The translations under genes were made by a program, and so were the position numbers. Below the pieces are notes generated by a model, which ran no database searches, was not told the DNA's origin, and was given only the letters and a program-made list of their open reading frames with translations. Shown here piece after piece: positions 9,201 through 16,698 of a stretch of 63,401 nt of DNA. This DNA is from Lachnospiraceae bacterium (lineage in GTDB: Bacteria > Bacillota > Clostridia > Lachnospirales > Lachnospiraceae): contig CAAGDV010000012.1 in assembly GCA_900768755.1 (NCBI GenBank), positions 1 to 63,401 on the forward strand. The letters run 5' to 3'. Positions within the stretch are counted from its first letter, which is position 1. Each line of letters begins with the position of its first letter.

Positions 9201-10523
9201 ATTGAGCATGACCCCGTCAACGGTGCCGTCCTTAATCTTTATGCACTTCATATCCTGACCGCCGATATCAAGAATGCAGTCAACCTTCGGGTCAAAAAAT
9301 GCCGCGGCATAATAATGCGATACGGTCTCAACCTCGCCCTCATCAAGCATGAGCGCGGCCTTAATCAAAGCCTCGCCGTATCCGGTTGAGCATGAGCGCA
9401 CTATGTGCACATCCGGAGGAAGCTTGTGGTATATATCGGTTATAGCGCGGATTGATGTAGCAAGAGGGCTGCCGTTATTATTGTCGTAGAAGGAGTACAA
9501 AAGAGTACCGTCCTCCGCAACGAGCGCAACCTTTGTGGTGGTTGAACCCGCGTCTATTCCCATAAAACAGTTGCCCCTGTATGAGGAAAGGTCGCCTTTT
9601 CTGACACATGCCTTATTGTGGCGCTCAAGAAAAGCATCATATTCCTCATGGTCCGCAAAAAGCGGTTCCATACGCTCAACCTCAAAATCCATCTGTATTT
9701 TGGACTGCAAAAGCTCAATGAGCGAATCAATTTCAACGGAAGCATCTTCCTTGTATGTAAGCGCAGACCCGATTGCCGCAAAAAGATGCGAATTGTCGGG
9801 TGCAATGGTATGTTCATCGTCAAGGTTCAGAGTCCTTATAAACGCTGCCTTAAGCTCCGAAAGAAAGTGCAGAGGACCTCCGAGAAAAGCAACATGGCCG
9901 CGAATCGGCTTGCCGCAGGCAAGACCGCTGATGGTCTGATTGACAACCGCCTGAAAGATTGACGCCGCAAGGTCTTCCTTGGTAGCGCCCTCGTTGATTA
10001 GCGGCTGGATATCTGTTTTGGCAAAAACACCGCAACGCGCCGCGATAGGGTATATCGCCTTGTAATTTTTGGCATACTCATTAAGACCGGCTGCGTCTGT
10101 CTGGAGAAGAGAGGCCATCTGGTCGATAAATGAGCCGGTTCCGCCCGCGCAGATTCCGTTCATGCGCTGGTCGATACCGCCGGTAAAATATATTATTTTG
10201 GCATCCTCGCCGCCGAGCTCAATCGCCACATCAGTCTGAGGCGCATAGTGCGAAAGTGCAGTGGACACTGCAACAACCTCCTGATTAAAGGGGACATTGA
10301 GATGATTAGCGAGCGTGAGTCCTCCTGAACCTGTTATTATAGGGTGAATTGTTATCGGACCGGTAATGCTTCTTGCATCCGAAAGAAGCGAAGCAAGCGT
10401 CTCCTGAATATTTGCATAATGCCTTCTGTAATCGGCAAAAACAATGTTGTCGGAAGCATCAAGCAGAGCTATTTTGACGGTGGTGGAACCGATATCAATT
10501 CCAAGCTTGTATAATTGTGTCAT
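6294..10523 (-). CDS. Fused acyl-CoA dehydratase activase / 2-hydroxyacyl-CoA dehydratase-like protein
   Basis: 1409 residues. Two tandem ASKHA ATPase domains of the BadF/BadG/BcrA/BcrD (HgdC-like) family: residues ~1-265 (GIDIGSTTVK) and ~315-590 (GIDAGSTTTK). Each has the glycine loop with a Cys ('CAGGTGSFID', 'CSSGCGSFIE') and the 'RC.VF' Cys expected to bind an Fe-S cluster. A CxxCxxxC motif follows at ~600, then a DUF2229-like region (~670-900) and a C-terminal region resembling the 2-hydroxyglutaryl-CoA dehydratase subunit fold. Known relatives use ATP to drive one-electron reduction of radical dehydratases; the substrate of this fused form is not known. It stands alone, without dehydratase, CoA-transferase or ETF genes nearby. 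A hairpin lies between its ribosome site and start. Confidence 0.87.
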   Translation of the reverse strand: MTQLYKLGIDIGSTTVKIALLDASDNIVFADYRRHYANIQETLASLLSDARSITGPITIHPIITGSGGLTLANHLNVPFNQEVVAVSTALSHYAPQTDVAIELGGEDAKIIYFTGGIDQRMNGICAGGTGSFIDQMASLLQTDAAGLNEYAKNYKAIYPIAARCGVFAKTDIQPLINEGATKEDLAASIFQAVVNQTISGLACGKPIRGHVAFLGGPLHFLSELKAAFIRTLNLDDEHTIAPDNSHLFAAIGSALTYKEDASVEIDSLIELLQSKIQMDFEVERMEPLFADHEEYDAFLERHNKACVRKGDLSSYRGNCFMGIDAGSTTTKVALVAEDGTLLYSFYDNNNGSPLATSIRAITDIYHKLPPDVHIVRSCSTGYGEALIKAALMLDEGEVETVSHYYAAAFFDPKVDCILDIGGQDMKCIKIKDGTVDGVMLNEACSSGCGSFIETFAKSLNYSVADFAQAALFAKHPIDLGTRCTVFMNSKVKQAQKEGATVADISSGLAYSVIKNALYKVIKLADAKDLGENIVVQGGTFYNNAVLRSFEKIADVNVTRPDIAGIMGAFGAALIARERYEGQPTTMLPLTDIMELKYDTAMTRCQGCTNHCLLTINKFGGGRSFVSGNRCERGLGKERNKENIPNLYQYKLDRIFAYESLAPEKAPRGSVGLARALNMYENYPFWHTFFTKLGFSVVLSPLSSRKIYELGIESIPSESECYPAKLVHGHVSWLIKQGLKFIFYPCIPYERCEDNCTNNHFNCPIVTSYGENIKNNMEELKEQNVRFLNPFISFADETVAEKELVKVFSSEFGIPAAEISGACKAAWDEMQRCREDIRKKGEETLKYLTETGRKGIVLAGRPYHIDPEINHGIPELINSYGLAVLSEDSISHLGQVERPIIVMDQWTYHSRMYAAASYVKTRDDLDMIQLNSFGCGLDAVTTDCVNDILSSGGKIYTVLKIDEVNNLGAARIRVRSLIAALRVREHNNHIRRQHSAAYTRVEYTAKMQEQGYTILCPQLSPIHFDLVGPAINSCGYNFVMLQNFEKSAVDTGLKYVNNDACYPSIILTGQIMEALLSGKYDLNKTAVVITQTGGGCRASNYIGFIRRALIKAGLEHIPVISLSVQGIENNSGMVFSYELIKKAMMALQYGDVLMNVLYRTRPYEAVPGSADALADKMRALCCESFNCKHLSFRRFNKVIRQMISEFDNLPLLDIKKPRVGIVGEILVKFHPTANNHIVELLEKEGAEAVVPDFLGFFLYCAQNSRFKTEHLGASRKSKLISDIVIDVFELMRKKSNKYLRKSNRFNGTTSIRKIEKLAEPYVSSGNQTGEGWLLTGEMVELIHQGVNNIVCCQPFGCLPNHIVGKGVMKELRAAFPQSNIIAVDFDSGASEVNQLNRIKLMLATANKTLD

Positions 10524-10529
10524 AATGTG

Positions 10530-10541
10530 CGGCGAACGCCG
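10530..10541 (-). promoter_or_regulatory. Hairpin between ribosome-binding site and start codon of the activase gene
   Basis: On the minus strand AGGAGG (10549-10544) lies 20 bases before the ATG at 10523, too far for efficient initiation. The intervening CGGCG-TT-CGCCG (10541-10530) is self-complementary. If folded, it brings the ribosome site to roughly 8 bases from the ATG. Confidence 0.5.
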
Positions 10542-10587
10542 TACCTCCTTTGAATGGTAATGTTGTGCTGAACCAACCTAAAATCAT

Positions 10588-10616
10588 ATTATATATTAGC
10601 AAAAAAATTATTTCAA
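10588..10616 (-). promoter_or_regulatory. Sigma-A type promoter of the activase gene
   Basis: Reading the minus strand: TTGAAA (10616-10611), a 17-base spacer and TATAAT (10593-10588). This is close to the vegetative consensus and lies about 65 bases before the ATG. Confidence 0.8.
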
Positions 10617-10655
10617 CTAAAGATATTCTAAAAAATATAAAAAATACTACCACTT

Positions 10656-10684
10656 TTGACATATTTTGTGTTAAACTGTAAACG
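10656..10684 (+). promoter_or_regulatory. Possible promoter of the GGDEF-EAL gene
   Basis: A perfect TTGACA (10656-10661) is followed after 17 bases by TAAACG, a poor -10. It is a candidate only. Confidence 0.35.
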
Positions 10685-10718
10685 GCATCTTTTTGCATAT
10701 GTACGGAGGGTATACTTT

Positions 10719-12362
10719 ATGGAGAATTTTCTTAACAGTGAAGTGTTTGAAGTGTTTTCCGCGGCATCAGAAGATGTATTTCTGTTTGCAACGGATATGC
10801 GTATCAATATGGCACGCTGGTCGAAAGCTGCCATAGAGTATTTTGAAATGCCCGATGAGTACATGGAAGCGCCGGAGAAAATATGGGTTTGGAAGATTCA
10901 TCCGGAGGACAGAGAGCGCTTTACCGATGATATATCCTCTGTTATGTCGGGTAAGTCGGATTACCATTTGTGCCAGTATCGGGCCATGAACAGGTACGGC
11001 AAATACGTCTGGCTGCAGTGCAAGGGAAGAATGCTGTATGATGAACGGGGAGAGCGGAGATATTTTGCCGGAATTATGACCAGACTGGACGGGCAGAATA
11101 AGTATGACACGCTTACCGGGCTTTTGACATACAATGAATTCTACAACTACAAGCTTGACCGCGAGCAGAGAGCCGTAATTCTGCTCGGAATCGATGATTT
11201 CCGAAAGATAATCAATGATTACGGCTATAGTTTCGGAGATATGGTGCTCGCGCAGGCTGCCGCCGTGATATCGCAGATGTGCAGTGATACATACAGGATA
11301 TACAGGTTTAACGGCGATGAGTTTATCGTTGTAATGCCTTATACCGATGTCTGCACGGCAGAAAAAGAGTTTTACCGTATTAAGGATGCCTTGTCGGTTC
11401 TGACTCTGAAGGATGAACGAAAGGTCAGGCTGTCCGTTACGGCGGGTGCAATTGATTATCCGTTTTTAAATCATTGCCGCGAGGAGCTGATAAGCCATCT
11501 TGAAGAGTCTCTCGAATATGCAAAAAAGCACTGCAGAGGCGGAATAGTATTTTACTCTGACGAGATTGCGAAGCCTCACAGAAGAAACGAGGATATAAGA
11601 AAGGCAATGACCGAAAGCATAGCGGACGGATTTAAAGGCTTCGAACTGAATTTTCAGCCGCTGGTCAGCGCGGACAACGGCAGCATAATAGGCTGTGAAG
11701 CTCTTTTGAGATACCGCACCGATACTATAACCGATACCAATCCCGGTGAATTTATCCCGCTTTTGGAGGAATCGGGTGAGATTGTTTCGGTGGGATACTG
11801 GGTTATGGAACAGGCGATAAAACAGCAGGGAGAGTGGAGCCAAAAGCTTGGCGATATTTTCATAAGCTTTAATGTTTCATATCAGCAATTTCTTGAGGAA
11901 GATTTTGTAGACAAGGCTCTGGAATACTGCAGAAAGTACGGCGTCACCCCCTCGTCAATGGTTATTGAACTCACTGAGAGCACCGTGGTTGCCAACCCCG
12001 ATGCACTTAAATCAATTTTTAAATCGTTGCAGCTTAACGGCTTCAAAATTGCACTGGACGATTTTGGCAAGGCTTATGCTTCAATGGATTTGTTAAAAAA
12101 TCTTTCTGCGGATGTAATCAAAATAGAGCATTCCTTTGTGCGTGAGTTATCTGATAACGGACATGAGATTGATTTTGCCATTATTGAATCTATTCTTATG
12201 CTGTGCAGTAAAATGGGATATATGTCCGTTGTTGAGGGCGTCGAGAATAAGGACGTTGACGATATAATACGGAAGATGAATGTCAATTATATACAGGGAT
12301 ACTATTATTCAAAACCTGTCAGCAAAAAAGAATTTGAAAAATTATATATTTTGAAAAAATAA
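10719..12362 (+). CDS. PAS-GGDEF-EAL cyclic-di-GMP signalling protein
   Basis: 547 residues, cytoplasmic. Residues ~10-125 look like a PAS sensor domain, ~130-285 a GGDEF domain and ~295-545 an EAL phosphodiesterase domain. The GGDEF signature reads NGDEF, so diguanylate cyclase activity is doubtful. The EAL side keeps the expected residues: 'CEALLR', 'FNVS', 'ELTES', 'DDFG', 'IKIE', 'VEGVE' and 'QGYYY'. It is therefore most likely a c-di-GMP phosphodiesterase, perhaps regulated by GTP or by a PAS ligand. The start at 10719 is chosen because ACGGAGGG precedes it; the frame is open upstream through the promoter region. Confidence 0.88.
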   Translation: MENFLNSEVFEVFSAASEDVFLFATDMRINMARWSKAAIEYFEMPDEYMEAPEKIWVWKIHPEDRERFTDDISSVMSGKSDYHLCQYRAMNRYGKYVWLQCKGRMLYDERGERRYFAGIMTRLDGQNKYDTLTGLLTYNEFYNYKLDREQRAVILLGIDDFRKIINDYGYSFGDMVLAQAAAVISQMCSDTYRIYRFNGDEFIVVMPYTDVCTAEKEFYRIKDALSVLTLKDERKVRLSVTAGAIDYPFLNHCREELISHLEESLEYAKKHCRGGIVFYSDEIAKPHRRNEDIRKAMTESIADGFKGFELNFQPLVSADNGSIIGCEALLRYRTDTITDTNPGEFIPLLEESGEIVSVGYWVMEQAIKQQGEWSQKLGDIFISFNVSYQQFLEEDFVDKALEYCRKYGVTPSSMVIELTESTVVANPDALKSIFKSLQLNGFKIALDDFGKAYASMDLLKNLSADVIKIEHSFVRELSDNGHEIDFAIIESILMLCSKMGYMSVVEGVENKDVDDIIRKMNVNYIQGYYYSKPVSKKEFEKLYILKK

Positions 12363-12420
12363 TATCAGGGAAGCAGTTTATGCTTTTACTCGTGGGAATA
12401 ATACGAAAGGACGGAAGGAT

Positions 12421-13362
12421 ATGATTAGTATATTAAAGACCTCCGACAGCGGAGTACTTCAGATAGATGAATTTGAGAGCGGATGCTGGGTTGCTCTTAC
12501 TAATCCGACAGCAGAAGAGATATATGAGGTCGTTAATCATTATCATATTGCACCGGATGATATCAAGGCTTCATTGGATGAAGAGGAGCGCTCGCGAATC
12601 GATGTTGAGGATGACTACGTGCTTATCGTCGTTGACGTTCCGACAATTGAGGAACGCAACGAGAAAGACTGGTACGGGACAATTCCTCTCTCAATAATTG
12701 TATGCAACGAGGCAATTATCACGGTATGTCTTGAGGAAACGCCGGTTCTGACCGCATTTATGGATGGACGCGTGCGCAATTTCTACACGCATATGAAGAC
12801 GCGGTTTATTTTTCAGATACTATACCGCAATGCAACCCTGTATCTGAATTACCTGCGTATAATTGACAAAAGAAGTGACAGCATTGAACAGAAGCTTCAC
12901 GAGGCGACGCGTAACCGTGAGCTTATTGAACTGCTTGAACTCGAGAAATCACTTGTGTTCTTCACCACCTCACTTAAGGCCAACGAGATTGTGCTTGAGA
13001 AGCTTTTGAAGAGTACCGGCATCAAAAAATATCCTGAGGATGAGGACCTCATTGAGGACGTAATCGTCGAGAATAAGCAGGCCATAGAGATGGCTAACAT
13101 ATACAGCGGAATCCTTAACGGAACGATGGATACCTTTGCGTCCGTTATTTCCAACAACCAGAACAGCGTAATGAAATTCCTCACAACCATAACAATTGTG
13201 CTGTCGATTCCTACCATGGTTGCCAGCTTCTACGGAATGAACGTGGCTTCGGCGGGCATGCCTTTTGCCAACAGCCGTTGGGGATTTTTGATAGTAATCG
13301 GAATTTCGCTTATAATATCACTTATAATTGCGCTTATTTTCCGCAAAAAAGATTTGTTTTAG
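12421..13362 (+). CDS. corA: CorA family magnesium/divalent metal transporter
   Basis: 313 residues. A large cytoplasmic N-terminal domain with a long helical stretch is followed by two membrane helices at the C terminus. The selectivity motif 'YGMN' (residues 271-274) sits between them, as in all CorA channels, and the tail is basic (FRKKD). Family members form pentamers that carry Mg2+ and sometimes Co2+ or Ni2+. AAAGGACGGAAGG before the ATG is a good ribosome site. The next gene follows after 9 bases. Confidence 0.93.
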   Translation: MISILKTSDSGVLQIDEFESGCWVALTNPTAEEIYEVVNHYHIAPDDIKASLDEEERSRIDVEDDYVLIVVDVPTIEERNEKDWYGTIPLSIIVCNEAIITVCLEETPVLTAFMDGRVRNFYTHMKTRFIFQILYRNATLYLNYLRIIDKRSDSIEQKLHEATRNRELIELLELEKSLVFFTTSLKANEIVLEKLLKSTGIKKYPEDEDLIEDVIVENKQAIEMANIYSGILNGTMDTFASVISNNQNSVMKFLTTITIVLSIPTMVASFYGMNVASAGMPFANSRWGFLIVIGISLIISLIIALIFRKKDLF

Positions 13363-13371
13363 GAGTTTTGT

Positions 13372-14313
13372 ATGAATTTTCTTGGCAGGATTGAACAAAA
13401 ATTCGGCAGGTACGCGATTAAGAATCTTTCGCTGATTCTCATAATATGCTATGCCGCCGGATTCATAATTGAATATTTTGCACCGGAATTTGAGATATAT
13501 CTGTACCTTGACCCGTACGCCATTGCACACGGACAGGTGTGGAGAATTGTGAGCTGGATTCTGATTCCGCCGCCGGAGAGCAACATATTTTTTGCACTTA
13601 TTATGCTTGCCTTCTATTATTCAATCGGTACGCTTCTTGAGCGAACCTGGGGAGCGTTCTGGTACAATGTGTATTTGTTCGGCGGAATGATTTTTACGGT
13701 AATCGGAAGCTTCTTAATGATGAGCTTCTGTTACCTTTTTAAGGCGGACCTCATAGAGACGGCGGTGCTTGCATCGACGGGGCAGAGGGGCGCGGAGGCG
13801 TTTTTCTGCGCAGCCGGTTCATTTTTCAGCACATACTATGTCAACATGTCAATTTTCCTCGCATACGCGGCGACATTTCCGGACAATCAGGTGCTTCTGA
13901 TGTTTTTTATACCGATAAAGGTAAAATATCTCGGAATTGTGTACGGAGTTTTTCTTGTGTACGAGATTATTACAGGAGTGTTTGGCGGCGGTGTGCTCGG
14001 ATTTGTATATCCTTTCGCAATCGGTTCGTCTCTTATTAACTTCGTGGTATTTTTCTTCGGAACGCGCAGATATATACGGATGACCAGAGCGCAGCGGAAA
14101 CAGCACGCGGCTTTTGTCAGACAGGTGCGCGAGGAGCAGAAGAGGCAGGCGCAGACCATCACCAAGCATCGTTGCGCGATATGCGGAAGAACCGAAAAAG
14201 ACGGCGACGAGCATGTATTCCGCTTCTGCAGCAAATGCGATGGCAATTACGAATTCTGCGAAGACCATCTGTATACACACATTCATTTTACTAAAGATAA
14301 CGGGCCGCAGTAA
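13372..14313 (+). CDS. Rhomboid-like membrane protein with C-terminal zinc ribbon, probably not a protease
   Basis: 313 residues with about six hydrophobic segments. The pattern 'HGQVWRIVSWIL...YYSIGTLLERTWG...YLFGG' matches the early part of rhomboid-fold proteins. The catalytic GxSG serine motif and the later His are not found, so this is best read as a rhomboid pseudoprotease or DUF1751-like protein. The C-terminal ~45 residues hold CAIC...CSKC...CEDH...H, probably a zinc-binding ribbon on the cytoplasmic side. ORF and ribosome site (TAGGAGTTTTG) are clear; it probably forms an operon with corA. Confidence 0.75.
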   Translation: MNFLGRIEQKFGRYAIKNLSLILIICYAAGFIIEYFAPEFEIYLYLDPYAIAHGQVWRIVSWILIPPPESNIFFALIMLAFYYSIGTLLERTWGAFWYNVYLFGGMIFTVIGSFLMMSFCYLFKADLIETAVLASTGQRGAEAFFCAAGSFFSTYYVNMSIFLAYAATFPDNQVLLMFFIPIKVKYLGIVYGVFLVYEIITGVFGGGVLGFVYPFAIGSSLINFVVFFFGTRRYIRMTRAQRKQHAAFVRQVREEQKRQAQTITKHRCAICGRTEKDGDEHVFRFCSKCDGNYEFCEDHLYTHIHFTKDNGPQ

Positions 14314-14318
14314 TTTGC

Positions 14319-14357
14319 AATGCCAAGACGGGTCTAAAACTGTGTTTGGCATTTTGC
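14319..14357 (+). terminator. Weak terminator after the rhomboid-like gene
   Basis: An 8-bp stem (aatgccaa at 14319-14326, ttggcatt at 14346-14353) with a 19-nt loop, followed by TTTTGCTCATTTTG. The loop is long, so termination may be partial. Confidence 0.45.
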
Positions 14358-14606
14358 TCATTTTGCTCAATAACCGTCAAGGAGTGTTTACTTGAACAAG
14401 CATTTGTAGTAGAATTATGAACAAGGGTTCCTTACAATTGTTGTTAGTTATCATATTGATTTGACACCTAACTATAAATGAAAAGGATTCCTTATATTTT
14501 GTGAATTATAAAAACGTAGAATATTGTGATGTTTATGAAAATGGTTTTTGTGGATATATCTTCTGAAAAATGTGAAATGGTGATAGAATAGCTTAATTTA
14601 ATATGA
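14358..14606. other. AT-rich intergenic region with no recognised gene
   Basis: About 250 bases of AT-rich sequence between the rhomboid-like gene and the secreted-protein pair. The segment 'ggttccttacaat' and a similar 'ggattccttatat' occur about 60 bases apart. One very short open frame (about 20 codons, from ~14532) has no ribosome site worth trusting. I see no RNA gene or mobile element. Confidence 0.5.
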
Positions 14607-14612
14607 TATAAT
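14604..14612 (+). promoter_or_regulatory. Extended -10 promoter for the secreted-protein gene at 14659
   Basis: TGATATAAT is an ideal extended -10. No convincing -35 is seen (TAGAAT at 14584-14589, 17-base spacing). Confidence 0.6.
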
Positions 14613-14658
14613 GCAAGTATGATTAAATAATTCTTACATAATATTGGAGGGGATACTT

Positions 14659-15810
14659 ATGAAGAGGTTTATATTAATATTATTGTGCACGCTTGTTACA
14701 ACAGGAATGATATGTACTTTGAGCTATGCTGATTATAATGCTGAAGACTTATCGTGGAAAGAGATAACAGGATTATCTGAAGAACAGATGGCAGAGTTAA
14801 CATTAGCAGAGAAAATTCAGAAATGTTCTGTTTCGAATGAGACTTTATTAAATGGTCCTCTTGAAAAACTTATTGATATGGCGTTAGATTATCCGTTGCT
14901 TTGTAATTTGATTTTTTTTGATGATATTGACGCAATGATTTCATATTTTTCAAGAACATCCGAATTGTTAAATTATGTTATGAACCAGCGCGATTTCAAC
15001 GATGTTTTGCTATCAAAATTTGCTGAGTTACAAGTTGACTGGAGACATGTTGAGCAAGTATTGGCAACGGGAGGGGTTTCACAAGACTATTACAAAGTCA
15101 TTTTCATTGCTAGATTATTTTCAAAAAATTATATTAACCTTTCTGAAGAAAACAGAGATGAACTGTTAAATCTATTGAGTGTCAAAAGAACAAATAGCAC
15201 TTTTGAAAAAGAATTACTCGACTCGTGGTTTTTGCCTTCTTTTTCGAATACAATTAATATAGAGAATGTTATTTTGAAAAGAAGACTATATTCAACAGGA
15301 TTTTCGTATCTGGGGACTGTTGTTACGAGGAATGATATTCAATATCAACTAGGTATATATAGTAAATATGGGGTTTCAGCTTCATGCTTAAAGCATTATT
15401 CTGGCGAGTTGACTAGTTCTGAAAAAAACAATTATAATAATACAATTGCCAATTATTATCCTTCGTGGCAACGTATTGGGGAGCCGACTGTAAAATATAA
15501 TTGCCATTCGTACACTTGGATTGATGAAACTACTTCAAATGTTTATTGGTTGGATTCTCCCTCTGCGTATGCTAACTCCTCATCATTCTATAGTGTAGGA
15601 GACAATTGTGGGGCAAACTATGGTGATTATATTATAATATTTGATGCGGAGGGGAATATACAGCATTCTGCAATTTCCAAGTCGACTGGTTCAACAGGGA
15701 GTGGTGTCGTCACAACTTCTAAGTTGGGAAAGGCAGGTGTATATAGGGCTCCATTGGCTGATATTGTGCTATTATACGGAAATGAATATACCGTGTATAG
15801 GAAAAAATAG
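14659..15810 (+). CDS. Secreted protein with N-terminal helical module and C-terminal Cys/His region, unknown function
   Basis: 383 residues. The signal peptide is clear: MKR, a hydrophobic stretch to ~22, and a likely cut after 'LSYA'. Residues ~25-105 form a helical module containing 'LTLAEK...ALDYPLL', which resembles the lipoprotein encoded just downstream. The C-terminal ~110 residues hold 'YNCHSYTW', 'NCGANYGDYI' and 'HSAI', a layout that recalls papain-like or amidase-like Cys-His enzymes, though no family can be named. The ATG at 14659 is chosen over the TTG at 14644 because TTGGAGGGG precedes it. Base composition is more AT-rich than the flanks, suggesting acquisition. Confidence 0.75.
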   Translation: MKRFILILLCTLVTTGMICTLSYADYNAEDLSWKEITGLSEEQMAELTLAEKIQKCSVSNETLLNGPLEKLIDMALDYPLLCNLIFFDDIDAMISYFSRTSELLNYVMNQRDFNDVLLSKFAELQVDWRHVEQVLATGGVSQDYYKVIFIARLFSKNYINLSEENRDELLNLLSVKRTNSTFEKELLDSWFLPSFSNTINIENVILKRRLYSTGFSYLGTVVTRNDIQYQLGIYSKYGVSASCLKHYSGELTSSEKNNYNNTIANYYPSWQRIGEPTVKYNCHSYTWIDETTSNVYWLDSPSAYANSSSFYSVGDNCGANYGDYIIIFDAEGNIQHSAISKSTGSTGSGVVTTSKLGKAGVYRAPLADIVLLYGNEYTVYRKK

Positions 15811-15933
15811 TTTTTTGCTGAAAAAGAATAAAAAATTGTTATTTTAATGCTCTTTGCTTGTTTTTCTTTTGGATATTTGTGACTAATGTAATATGGAATA
15901 ATATCATTTACAAGCTTTTTATGGAGGGATTAT

Positions 15934-16410
15934 ATGTTGAAGAAGATTGTTTTGTCGTGCATGCTTATTCTTGGAATGTTTTTTTCTTTGTATGGTTGCA
16001 CAAAAAAAACGGCCTCATCTCCCAAATATGAGGTTTTGACGGAAGATGAATTTACGAAATATTTCACTAATAACACAGTTGAGATTTTTTCGGACGAATG
16101 GAATAATCTTTCACTTTCTGAACAGTTTGAGCAGTTTGAAATTGATGAAAAAGTGCTTGACAAACTTAGTACCAATGAATTGATGCGTATAATCATGTCA
16201 TATCCGCACCTGCATGTTATCTATCTGTATGACAATAATTCGATTGCACATTCAAGGTTAAGTGAATTGTTTAATGCGTATGAGGAGCTTTTTACAAGGA
16301 CAGATGCGAAGGATGAAATCGAAAAATGGAAAAACACATCCGACTCCTGGGGCGATGATATGTCTGCTCAGAAGGCGGTAGTAGACATGATGTATCAGAA
16401 TTGCAAATGA
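15934..16410 (+). CDS. Small lipoprotein paralogous to the N-terminal module of its neighbour
   Basis: 158 residues. It has a lipoprotein signal with lipobox 'LYGC' (Cys22) and should be anchored outside the membrane. Residues ~58-125 follow the same pattern as residues ~30-100 of the preceding secreted protein: LSLSEQF..F...(E/N)...L.....SYPHL versus LTLAEKI..C...NE..L....ALDYPLL. No known function. ATGGAGGGATTAT before the ATG gives a good ribosome site. There are 123 bases between the two genes and no clear terminator, so they may be cotranscribed. Confidence 0.72.
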   Translation: MLKKIVLSCMLILGMFFSLYGCTKKTASSPKYEVLTEDEFTKYFTNNTVEIFSDEWNNLSLSEQFEQFEIDEKVLDKLSTNELMRIIMSYPHLHVIYLYDNNSIAHSRLSELFNAYEELFTRTDAKDEIEKWKNTSDSWGDDMSAQKAVVDMMYQNCK

Positions 16411-16491
16411 AATTTGATGTATTATCAAAAAAACACTTGCATTTCTGCGCTGAGTGTGTTATGGTCAACTAAGAATATTTACTAGATTTAG

Positions 16492-16518
16492 AGTGAGCTT
16501 TTCGGAGCTCACTTTTTC
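16492..16518 (+). terminator. Rho-independent terminator after the lipoprotein gene
   Basis: An 8-bp stem AGTGAGCT/AGCTCACT (16492-16499, 16506-16513) with a 6-nt loop, then TTTTT. It closes the accessory patch. Confidence 0.85.
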
Positions 16519-16519
16519 T

Positions 16520-16640
16520 GTGCAATAAGCCGTCATGCAGAAATTGTGCTTGCACAAATTTCTATATGACGGCCAATGTTCATCGAGCCGACAGGCGAGA
16601 TGTCATTATTGCACATCGAGTAGGTGTCAGCCTACTCGAT
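16520..16640. repeat. Branched palindromic element before the rimP-nusA operon
   Basis: Four nested or adjacent stems are seen directly. The outer stem is GTGCAATAA (16520-16528) with TTATTGCAC (16606-16614). Inside it lies arm A, GCCGTCAT...ATGACGGC (16529-16536/16566-16573), extended by AGAAATT and GTGC-TT-GCAC. Arm B is CATCGAGCC-gaca-GGCGAGATG (16581-16602), with tandem G.A mismatches. A separate 10-bp hairpin ATCGAGTAGG/CCTACTCGAT (16615-16624/16631-16640) follows. The result is a three-way junction plus a hairpin. It could be a leader RNA or a dispersed intergenic repeat; it follows a terminator, so it needs its own promoter to be transcribed. Confidence 0.65.
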
Positions 16641-16666
16641 TGTCAAAAATGCGCAGAAGATACAAT
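16640..16666 (+). promoter_or_regulatory. Possible promoter of the rimP-nusA operon
   Basis: TTGTCA (16640-16645) and TACAAT (16661-16666) are good hexamers, but the spacer is only 15 bases. The -35 abuts the last palindrome of the preceding element. Confidence 0.35.
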
Positions 16667-16698
16667 TAAATCGTGTAATTAAGAAAGGATGTGACAGG

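Noticed and set aside
14358..14643. A tRNA or small RNA gene in the AT-rich gap
   Set aside because: No cloverleaf, CCA end or strong hairpin found by eye.
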